Assembly: GCF_030272615.1 (NCBI RefSeq)
Contig: NC_081407.1
Span: forward strand, 136,588,897-136,652,896
Reading direction: 5' to 3'
Origin: Cryptomeria japonica
Taxonomy: Eukaryota; Streptophyta; Pinopsida; Cupressales; Cupressaceae
Length of the DNA: 64,000 nucleotides
The notes beneath the pieces are model-generated. The model saw nothing but the letters and a program-made list of their open reading frames with translations, ran no database searches and was not told the origin of the DNA. How positions within the stretch are numbered: the first letter of the stretch is position 1; every line of letters begins with the position of its first letter. This document shows, piece after piece, positions 34,961-45,108 of the stretch. Both the position numbers and the translations under genes were made by a program.

Positions 34961-36258
34961 AAAATTTAATGGCCTAGAGTAATTTGGATGCCAATCAAAT
35001 AAATATTGTGGAAGAAGAGCATGGGTCCTCTATCTGTGATATGGATGGTTACAAATGATATGATGATATCATATATTATTTTTAGAGGATGAAATGTCCA
35101 GAAGATATGATTGATAATAAAAGGAGGACATTAAAATTACATGCTATTAAATATTCCATTGTAAATGGGAATCTTTGGTGGAGGAACAATGATTGTGCCA
35201 TGTTAAAATGTGTGGACCAGGATCAAGCTCAGAAGTTGTTGTTTGAACTACATAGCAGAGTCTGTGGAGGGTATTATATGGCTAAAACAACTGCACACAA
35301 AGTATTAAGAGCTGGGTTCTGGTGGTCGACAATTTTCAAAGATGCACATCAAATAGTCAAGAAATGTGACCCATGCCAGAGATTCTCAAGAAAATTAAAA
35401 TTTTTAGGAAATTTGCCATTAAGACCAGTAAATATACAAGCTCCATTTCAGCAGTGGGGTATGGATTTCATTGGAGAAATAGCATGCAAATCGATTAGTG
35501 GCCATTCATGAATTTTAGTAGCCATTGATTATTTCACTAAGGGGGTTGAAGTTGTACCGACTAAAAAAGGAACAAGGTGGTAATCGATTTCCTTACAGAG
35601 AATATATTAACTAGATTTGGATGTCCAAAGAGGATAGTCTTTGATAATGCAATGAGTTTCAGGTCAGAGAATATGAAAATTTCTGTAATAAATATGGTAT
35701 CCATATTTATTATTCATCACCTTACCACCCATAATTAAACGAATTCTAGAAAAGAATAAAAAGGCTTGGGATTCAAAACTAAGATTAGTTGTTTGGGCAG
35801 ACAAGGTAACAATCAAGAAAGCAATTAGATGTGTACCTTTTGATTTGGTGTATGGTATACGAGCAAGGTTACCCCAAAATAATCGGATGGAGATATATAA
35901 ATTTGTCCAAACTTGTAACAATGATATAGATGATGGTATGTAGTTGAGAATTGAGGCTCTAATGGAATTAGATGAAGCTAGAAGAGAAGCAAGTACAAGA
36001 AATACAAAGTTACAGATGCAAGTTAAAAACCTATATGACAAAAGAACAATTGCAAGGATTTTTTAGGTTAATGATTTGGTTTTGATATGGAATGGCATAA
36101 TAGAAGATAAAGGAAAACATGGCAAGTTTGATGCCATTTGGCTAGGCCCATATTCAAATAAAATGGGGAGAAGACTCTTATATTCTCCAGGATATACATG
36201 GTGATACTCTTGAATTGCCTATTCATGGACAATTCTTGAAGCTCTACTTTTCTTAAAA
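34961..36258 (+). pseudogene. Integrase of family 2, copy 1, heavily broken
   Basis: The zinc-binding part runs through KLLFELHSRVCGGYYMAKTT and IVKKCDPCQRFSRKL (35230-35395). The core begins WGMDFIGEIACKS at 35455 with the first catalytic Asp. Then stops and shifts set in; IDYFTKGVEVVPTKKGT and FDNAMSF can be read in different frames, and the D-D-E glutamate region appears deleted near 35730. A C-terminal part (KNLYDKRTIARIF, LVLIWNGIIEDKGKH) and the end PIHGQFLKLYFS at 36221-36257 close the gene. Confidence 0.8.
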
Positions 36259-36520
36259 GTAGTTATTTTCCATGAGCATTAGTTACATTTTGTATATATT
36301 GGTTTAGTTTCCTTTTAGTTGATTTTACCCTATCCAGGTAATTTCTTTTTGGTCTGCTTTGTAATTGGTCTACTTTACCCAAAGATCTTGGTTTCTCATC
36401 TCATTCATGTGAAATTAGAGTCCCAAATAGAGCCACTGATAGGAACTAAAATTATGTCTTACAAAATTTGGTCATCCTGGTTTTATTTTTGCCCTTGGTC
36501 AAGTTATCAGGGTTTAGGGC
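36259..36520. other. Short spacer between two family 2 pol copies
   Basis: 262 bases without domains. It follows the end of integrase copy 1 much as 38733 onwards follows copy 2, so it starts as 3' UTR. The junction with the truncated second copy is near 36520. Confidence 0.5.
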
Positions 36521-38732
36521 TATAGGGGTTTAAAAAATGTTGGAGCTACTTTCCAGAGAGCAATGGATGTAGCTTTCAAGGAATTCATTAACATTATCAT
36601 GGTTGTGTACCAAGATGATTTAACATGTTTCTCCAATAGGGCAGATGACCACTACGAGCACTTGGAAAAGGTTTTCAATAAAGCTCTGGAGTATGGTGTC
36701 TCTTTAAATCCAAAAAAGTGTCTGCTGTCATTGAAGGAAAGTTGCTTGGGCATATTGTCTCCAAGGAAGGGGTTAGGATAGACCTCGAGAGAATTGAAGC
36801 TATAAACAATATACCGAGCCAAAGAGTGTCAAAGGTATCTAGTCTTTCTTGGGTAAGGTGAATTTTGTTAGAAGGTTCATTGCCAATTTTGCTAAAATAG
36901 TCAAAAGCCTATTGTTAGATTGCTCAAAAAAGATGCAAAGTTTTATTAGGATGAAGAAGTTGAAAAGACTTTTGGTCAAATTAAAAAGGCTATCCAGGAG
37001 GCACTAGTGTTGAAATCCCCTGATTACAGTAAGTCCTTTTCTCTATTTTCTTTTGCTTCTTATCATACAGTGGCTGCAGTCCTTCTTCAAAAGGATTTTG
37101 AAGGACATGAACACCCCATTGCCTTTTATAATAAATCTTTACAAGCTACAGAACTAAAATATGAAATCATGGAGAAGCAAGCATATGCTTTGGTTAAAGC
37201 TATAAAAGCATTTAGGCCATATCTTGTGAATGCACAAGTAATTGCTTACGTCCCACATACAATTGTCAAGGACATCTTATCTCAGTCCGAAGTCACTGGT
37301 AAAAGGTGTAGATGGATAACTAGAATTCAAGAGTTTGATCTAGAGATTAAGATTACTAAATTGGTAAGAGGTTTAGGTCTTGCTAAGCTAATGGTTGAAT
37401 CAAACCTTCTTGATGTTAAGGTGAATAATTTTGAAATCAAGAACATCCTAGTCACAAGTATTGAGACACAGCCTTGGTACTCAGATATAGTACATTTTTT
37501 AAGGGATGCAACATGCTCAAAGGGAATGACTCCAAACCAGAGAAGAATGTTGAAATTGAAGTCTCAAAAGCATGTCCTTATTCAGGGTGATCTATACTGG
37601 TGAAATAGAGATGGGGCATTGTTTATGTGCTTAGACAAATCCCAAGCTAAAAAGATATTAACTGAAATGCATGATGGAGTATGTGGAGGTCACTACTCTT
37701 CCAAGACCACAGCTGGTAAGAATAGTTTGGGCTAGATACTATTGGCCTACTTTGTTCAAAGATGCCCATGAACATGTTCAGAGGTGTGACCCATGCCAAA
37801 AAATTTCTTCCAGATTGAAGTATGAGGGAGCTTTGCCCCTCAACCCAGTTACAATGGAAGCCCCTTTTGTCCAATGGGGCATTGATTTTATTGGGGAAAT
37901 AGTTGAGAAATCAGGAAGAGGTCACAGGTGGATCATAGTGGCCATTGATTACTTCACTAAGTGGATTGAGGCTATACCTACTAGAAGAGCCACTAGTAAA
38001 GTTGTCATTGAATTTTTTATGGATAATATTATAACAAGATTTGGTGTTCCTGTGAAATTGGTAATGGATAATGCCATGAGCTTTAGATCAGAGGAGTTCA
38101 TTGAATTTTGCACCAGTCATGGAATAATTATGTCTTATTCTTCACCATATCATCCTCAGGGTAATGGGCAAGCAGAATCCAGCAATAAGAGCCTTCTGAA
38201 CATTATTAAGAAAATCCTTGAGGAGAACAAAAGGTCTTGGGACCAAAAATTGAAATTGGTGATATGGGCAAACAGGGTTACTATCAAAAAGGCAAATGGT
38301 GTATCACCATTTGAATTGGTTTATGGAATGCAATCTAGGGTGCCAATCAACAACCTTCTTCTTGTATACAAGTTCTTACAAGCTAAGGATATGGAGTTGT
38401 CAGAACCTATGGAAGACAGAATGATTCAAATGGTGGAGGTGGAGGAAATCAAAATTTTGGCCCATAAGAGAAATTTGAAGATTCAGTTGCAATCCAAGTA
38501 TTTGTTTGACAAAAGAACCACATTAAGGAGGTTTCAAATTGGAGACATGGTTCTTCAATGGAATGCAAGAGGGCAAGATAAAGGAAAACACAAAAAATTC
38601 GAGTCACTATGGATGGGCCCTTCTATTGTTTGTGGTCTTAATGGAAAAGATTCATATTTTTTGTAGACCATGAATGGTGAGGTACAAGAATTTCCAGTGC
38701 ATGGACAATTCTTGAAGCATTACTTCTCTTAA
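36521..38732 (+). pseudogene. Family 2 pol, copy 2: RT end, RNase H, integrase
   Basis: The fragment opens in mid-RT (VGATFQRAMDVAFKEF, YQDD at 36608-36619) and continues with the degenerate RNase H LFSFASYHTVAAVLL at 37043. The integrase frame at 37671-38666 is the best preserved in the window: CDPC zinc ligands and core residues D72 in WGIDFIGE, D133 in VMDNAMSF and E169 in NGQAESSNK, giving D-D-35-E. C-terminal RFQIGDMVLQWNARG follows. One stop at 38664-38666 separates it from the end MDNSW-like tail finishing GQFLKHYFS at 38732. It is clearly diverged from copy 1 but ends with the same motif. Everything 5' of mid-RT is missing. Confidence 0.9.
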
Positions 38733-39189
38733 GTCCATGCACAATAGGTCCTAGTCTGTATATATTTAGGTTTATTTCTGTTGGTTGTTGTGGGTTTGTT
38801 TTGGTGTGTTCTCCATATTTTTTTGTATTCTTGTGTTGATCTTGCGATCAACCATCCCCAATCAGAGTCATTGTTATCACTGTTTTGACTTTTGGGTGAT
38901 TTTGTTCCATAATCTACTAAAATCTGCAAAATTGCTCTTAGCACTTCATCTTGCCTCTGAGTTATTGGTCTGAAGGTTTAGGGTTTTTGAATTTCCCCCC
39001 TTATCTATTTTGGGAATCCCCGCATTCTATTTCAATGTTACTTTTTCCACTTAAGTGGAAGGGTCAGTCTGTCATGAAGGGGTCCCCCCCTTTTACGTTT
39101 TACCTTAGGCGGGTCTCTATTAATGTTCTATTTTGCACCCTTTTCCTAAGTTTTTAGTCCTTTGTCAGGCTCCATAAAAACCATGCAAG
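38733..39189. other. 3' UTR after family 2 pol copy 2
   Basis: No coding frame with a domain. It starts with aagtccatgcacaataggtc, comparable to the sequence after copy 1 at 36259, and leads into the repeat field at 39190. Confidence 0.5.
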
Positions 39190-40310
39190 TTCTAGTAGAT
39201 CCGACGGTGTGCGTGAATTCGCAAGGGGAAATAGCCCAAACTTTATGCTTCGCGAAGCAGTGAAAAGAGTGGCAGGTCCGAAAGGTAGGTGGATCCTTTG
39301 GTTAAAAACTACGCATCTCAAAGATGATCTAATGGTTGGCGCTATTTCACTTGAAAGAGATGTGTGGAGTTTACCTTTCACAAAATAATGAAAAGATTGG
39401 CAGGCCTAGCTGGTGGGTTAAAGAATGAAGGTTAAAGGACTATATCTTGGATTTGATCCAATGGCCCACGTTGTTTCATAAAGGAAAGATGCTAGGAGTT
39501 TATCTTTCACAAAGTTGTGAAAGGGAAGTGGGCCCAGTGTAAGGATGACATGGAAAATAAAGAAGGTGCATCTTGGGATAGATCTGACGGTCCGCATTAT
39601 TTCACTGGGTGAAATAGCATGGAGTTTATCTTTTGCAAATTAGTGAAAGGATCTAGCGACTATGTGGTGGATGATGTGGCAATATAGTTGGATGCCTAGA
39701 TAAAGAAAAAGATGATCTGTCAAATGGACATGTGGCTCTAAAGGATTGGGAAGGGCCCACTTTGATTGAGCAGCAATGGTGATAAGATTCATGGCTAAAG
39801 TAAAACACGTGGCAGTTAAGATGTGGAGCCCGATAGAGTTCTTGGATGAATGGGTGGCTAACATGTAAGAGTTATCCATCAAAAATCAATAAGGAAAGTG
39901 GAATCCATGTAGAGGGCCCACTTTGAAGGTTAAGGGATGTTAAAGGTTGCACATCTCGAAAGTGATCCAACAGCCAGCGTTGTTTCGTAGCCCAAAGATA
40001 AAGGGTTGTTAACCTTTGCGAAATAGCAAAAACCTTTAGTGGTGATGGTTGTGTGCGGTTAGTGAAAAAGACTGGCAGGCACCATAAGATGTAAAGATTG
40101 AGTGGATGGTAGGATATCCAACGGCCATTGACATTTCGCATAAAAGAAATGCGCGATGTTTATCTTTCACGAAAGGAATGTGGGGCCCGTTTTTAAGCAG
40201 GATGACCCAGGTAAGGTAAGTGACGTGCATGTTTTCCAGGATCTGATGGACGGTGTTGTTTCACATGGCAAAGATGTGAGGTTTTTAATCTTCGAGAAAT
40301 AGCATAAAGC
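39190..40310. repeat. Field of diverged tandem repeats, about 120-150 bp units
   Basis: At least seven related units start near 39199, 39320, 39454, 39580, 39961, 40109 and 40239. Each has gatc(t/c)gacgg or a variant, then a (g/a)ttgtttcac-like word, then ggagtttatctttcac, then gtgaaa. In the third unit ctttcacaaagttgtgaaag (about 39501) forms a 9-bp inverted repeat, and the other units keep looser versions. Words such as gggcccact recur between units. The region is less AT-rich than its surroundings. Tat-lineage elements are known for variable tandem repeats in their 3' UTR, which fits the place after pol. Confidence 0.75.
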
Positions 40311-40645
40311 CAGGACATTGAGATTTTCTTTGTGGTCCGTTGGAGCCTATTTTCAAATTCAATTGTGAATTGATTGTTGAAGCATGTGGATTAATGCTTC
40401 AATTCATTGCTCTATTGCCATATTAAGCTTCACATCAACTAAATTGCAATGTCATTTCAAAGAGTTTTGTAGAGGAACCATTGTGCAGAGTGAATTTCTT
40501 CAGGCAACAAGTAAGTTCTACACTCATTTTGAAAGTTACAAGTTCGAATTGGTATAATTGGTTGTTTAAATTCTCAGAGGTCTGTTTGAGTTTAAATTGA
40601 AATAGCGATAATTCAAGATGGAACCACAAGAGACTTCATAGGGAA
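40311..40645. other. Spacer before module A
   Basis: No domain and no element terminus recognised. AT-rich, with the unknown gene starting shortly after. Confidence 0.5.
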
Positions 40646-43600
40646 AGTGAATTATTAGGATAGAGCTATATGTGATGATTTCTTGGAACAATTAACCATG
40701 TCTATAAATCTGGTTGCTAAAATAAAAGAATTGGTGCCCAAAGCTCCCCATTTGAGAATTAATGATGGCATGTATGACAAAGGGAACTGGTTAAGGGATC
40801 TACAAATAGGGTTATCTGGTCTAGGACTCTTCAAGGTAGGATTTGGTTAGAGATACTCCCCTACTCCAATGAATAGTATATGGGAGTTAGACATGGGAAA
40901 TCTCATAGTTTGTGGGGTTTTTATGGATGTAGATTTATTAACCCAAATTGCAAATAATATGACCTTGTTGCTAAATGTGTGAGAAATGTGAATGGGGGAG
41001 CCTTAATTGAGATCAATGATGATGAGTTTAGGAAAGTGTTTAAGTTTAGCACGGTATCAAACTACTTAGAGCCAATCAATTTTGATACACTTACACAAGT
41101 CTACAATGTGCAAAGGGATCACCTTAGGAGTGGTCCTCTAAAAGAATATTTTGTCAAAATAGGAGGGTTAACTGTTGTAGGCCCTAGTACTATAGAACCT
41201 TTCTCACTAAATATATTTACTCTGAGGGCTAAAGGGATGTATCGGTCACTCTGTCAGATGTTTGAGGAAGATGCTGAAACAACCATGCCAACCCATTATA
41301 TGCTAATTATAGCACAGATTTTGAACCCCTCTCTGGCAGTAACTTTTGATTATGCACCTTCTCTCACTGATGCAATTCATGCAAGGCTGATAGGGATTAA
41401 AAATGGTAAAGTAGACAAACCCTTTGGGTGGTACTCTCTTCTTATGCACATGTTTTTATTTAAAGGTGCTGACTATTTTTCTAATGAAATGGATCTGGTT
41501 AAGGAAAACGATGGTGAAGAGATGTCTATGCAATTATGGAGCACAATTTTGTCTTGGGACAGAGAGGATGCCAACTACTTGAAGTTTTATAGATATTTTG
41601 CATCAAGGCTTAGGATCCTCTTATGCTCACAAAACCCTAGAATCCCTAAAGCTCTTTTAGAATTTCTTAGGCCTAAGGAATTTGCTGAAGGTATTAAGAT
41701 TGTTCATAATTGGGGTGACATATATTTATACCCTGTCTCTATTGTATTCAAAGTTTATGGTACTTGTTCCCCTATCAAGTCCCATTGAAGATAGGAATTG
41801 CAGAGGTCCTGAGGCAAATTGGGGGTGTGCAAGAGGTCAAATTAACAAATAGGGGAAAAGGGACCATCTTCCCAACTGTCACTATGGCTCATCAATTTGT
41901 AATCACCAAGGGTGGTTGGAAGCACTTTGATGATTTCTTTCAACCATATAGGTTATCTACTGCAGTATCAAGATTTGCTGACCCTGAAGATTTCTTCAAT
42001 TGCATGTTCAAAAAGAGAGCAGTATGTAAAGGCAGAGCTCACTAGTTCCATTTTTTTGAGGATCTGATTAGGAATGAATTCAATTTAGATGAGAAAGAAT
42101 TGAGAAAAGAAAAATGGGTAGCATACAAGAAGGCTCTTGATTTTATTCACCAATTTGATGGTGGTTATGATCCTCTGTCTAGTTATTCTCCCTTTGAGGA
42201 GAAAATTAAATTCTTAATTCTTTATTTTAAAGACCTAATGCTGACATTGAAGGAGAAGAGGGAGGTTATAATGAGGAACAATCCTGAAAGGGCTAAATTG
42301 GTTTTATCCAATCCTGCCTTTGCCAAGGCCATCCCTTCGGGTGATTATGTGATGCATAAGAAGGCAAGATATAGTGTGCTAGTGTCGGTAACTAGTGAGC
42401 CCTCTACTTCAAAAGGGAAGAGGGCAATAGGAGATGTCATTGACATCCAAAACTCCCCTAAAAGGAAAAGGGTAGGCAAAGAGGTGCAAATAGGTGAACC
42501 TTTGTACTCTCCATCCCAATCCCCTATCCATGTGGGAGATGAATAGGTAGCGACACAGAAATTGTTGTAGTTAGGAAGTCTTGGAGAGATTACCTACACT
42601 TATGAGGAAACATAAGAGGGAATGCTTGAAGAGCCACAAAGTGCTAAGATGAACTTGACTACAGATGAGTTCAAAGGAAAAGAGCTAAACCTTGCTATCA
42701 AACAGGCCAATGAAGAGTTCCTAGCTGATAATAATTTTGTCACAACAGGGTCCTTTATACAATTTGTTTGGAAACAAAACATTGAGAAATTTAAGGCAAG
42801 ATGTGAGAAGAAAAAGAATGAGTAACCCCACAAAGATGCAAATACAGTGGAGGAAGAAGCGAAGCAAGAAATGATAGCACAATTCAAAGTCATTACTCCT
42901 GAAAAGGGGAGAGAAATGGTGTCAAAGGCTGGTGTTTTAATCCTTCCTAAATGGGACATAGTCGATGCCTTAGTGCTTGAAGCAGTAAGGAAAGAAACCA
43001 AGCCCCTAGAAGGAGTGACATTCAGTAAGGATAATGTTTCTTTGGTTATGTGGTCCCTAAAGAGGGCTAAGAGTAGAAGGAGGAAGGACACCTCAAAATC
43101 TAGCTACCTAGGAGGTATGATAGTGAAGAGAGTCTAGGACACTGGAGTGGTGGAAGATTCTAGCATAGTTCTAGAAACTGCAAAATTTAGTGTAGTAGTG
43201 GCTGAGAAAGAAGCTAAGGAGAGAGCTGATCTCGAGGTAAAACTAGAAACAATTTTAAAGACTTATAATGAGGCCAAAGGAGAGATAGCCAACCGAGATA
43301 GCATCATTGCTAATTTACAAAGTCAATTGGTAGGGCATTACTAGAAAGGTGAGTCCTCTACTTTAATGATTGCATCTTCTCCAGCAAGACCCCCACCCAC
43401 CAGTCCTATCATTGAATTTCCCCCTTCTCCTATGAATTTTGGTTTCCAAGCAACTAAAACCATACAAGATGAGATGGAAAAGTTTAAACAGGCTCAAGCC
43501 TTATTTGCAAGCAAATATGAAGAAAAGGTCAGAGGTACAATTTTGAAATTTGCTGACTCAGTTAGAGCCTCTATTGTATACATTTACATGAACAAAATTT

Positions 43601-44200
43601 TGAATATTTTGACTGATTTGAAAGAAGATAAGGCCACTTTGGAGCCAATTTTGAATAAGTGGATACCTAGGGAAGTGGAGTTGGAACTTATGTGTTCATC
43701 CCATGTAGAGGCAGAGGATGATGCCAATATCAAATCCACTTGTGAGTTAGTAAAAGGAATGACTGGATTAGCAAAAGAAAGGGCAGGTGTGAAGAGAAAA
43801 GCCCACTTATATAGAAAAGAATATTTTGATCACAAGTATGAGTTGTTTCTCGGGGGTTTTGCTAGTCCAAGTCAGCTGAAAGAGGCAAAAGGTATGGTTT
43901 GATGAGTTGGGGTATAACTTGTCTTAGAGGGTAAATGAGGTCATTAATATAGATGACATGTCTTTATTTATTAAGACAATTAAGGAGATTGAGAAAGTAA
44001 ATTCACATTATGGTTTTCTAGAGATAGAGGTTGGGCAATTGAGAATCACATGGAAAAGGCTAAATAAGATGAAAAAGAAGATTGTTAGCTTCTCCTAGCC
44101 AAGTGATGATGTGTTCTAAGAGTGGAAAAACAAATATGTAGTATAAGAAGAGGAAGTCCCAGAACAGTTAGAAGATGCTGCAGCGGAACAACAAACTTAA
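40646..44200 (+). pseudogene. Module A: unrecognised long gene with coiled-coil tail, broken
   Basis: I do not recognise this gene. Pieces in one orientation read as one protein of roughly 1100 codons: LVAKIKELVPKAPHLRINDG (about 40707), NYLEPINFDTLTQVYN, LLMHMFLFKGADYF, MQLWSTILSWDRED, LEFLRPKEFAEGIKI, VPLKIGIAEVLRQIGGVQEV, VLILPKWDIVDALVL (about 42930), then a Glu/Lys-rich coiled coil (EAKERADLEVKLETILKTYN, about 43210) and a last frame 43366-43902. There are frame changes near 40970 and 41770; from 41764 to 43902 it stays in one frame with stops at 42043, 42544, 42823, 43135 and 43342. A second, diverged copy of the same gene lies at 45109-48080. It sits on the sense strand after family 2 pol, so it may be an extra ORF of that element. 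Confidence 0.7.
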
Positions 44201-45108
44201 AAGGCCGTTAGGAAATGAAATGGTTGTATTTATTCTTTCCTTTTCAGTGGGAATCATGGTTGTAACAAACTCTTCCTAGGAAAGTCTGAAGCTTGTTTAC
44301 ATCCATATTGTTATAAATTGATACTAGGACTTAAAAAAAAAAGCATCACAAGAATTTGTAAAGAAACTCTGCTGAAATATATCTAGGGTTTTTTTGGTTC
44401 TCTCAGGAATTACCTTGAGTCATGTAAAATTTTCAAAATGAATATAAATATACAGATCAAAGTTTTAGGCCTAAATCATCATTGTCTTCTGGTGTGCATT
44501 CATTAGTTTGATGGTTTCATTTGGATAATTTAGGGTTATTAGATTGAGCATGGATTAAGAGGCAATCTTATAGATATACATATGGCTTTTCTCTTCAGGA
44601 GAGGGATTAAATATGCATGAAATATTTCTATTAGTAGATCAATTGTTTGCTTCTTTGAATTTGATAAATGGTTTTAGTTTAAAGGGAAAGAACCTATATA
44701 TATGTCAGGCATGTATGGGGTTCATGAAAGCTAAAGTAATGAAATGTATGAGAATGTTCAGTTTTGAAACTCTTGCTTGATTAAGGTGACTCTGTAGCCT
44801 GGATAAGCCATTGATATCAGTTATGGAATTCTTTCTATCTTTCTTGGGATCAAATACTGAAAATGAGCATAAGTTTTCTTTATTGTTTCAGTTTTATTGA
44901 GATGATGAAGTCCATAGGTTTTTAGCATTGGTTTACTGTGGATCTCAATTTAAAAGTGTGAAAGTATTCACAAAAGGTATACCCACCTGAGCTTTGGATA
45001 AGTTCGACGTGTAGAAGGTTTTGTTGAAACCTTGTTATATGTTAGTCCAGAATTAGATTTTCTTGGTGTCCTCTTCATATACAGACAAAGTTACTAAATT
45101 TTCTTACA
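44201..45108. other. Spacer between modules A and B; intron-like end
   Basis: No domain. Its last 140 bases (44970-45108) match the right edge of the window in inverted orientation, and the sequence ends ttttcttacag directly before module B coding sequence, which looks like a 3' splice site. Module A has no interruption at the corresponding point of the protein. Confidence 0.5.

Noticed and set aside
29431-38732. Integrated plant pararetrovirus
   Set aside because: Integrase domains follow RT, and no movement or coat protein motifs are seen; this is the gypsy order.
39190-40310. CRISPR-like array
   Set aside because: Units are diverged, 120-150 bp long, without constant repeats and unique spacers, and the DNA is from a plant nucleus.
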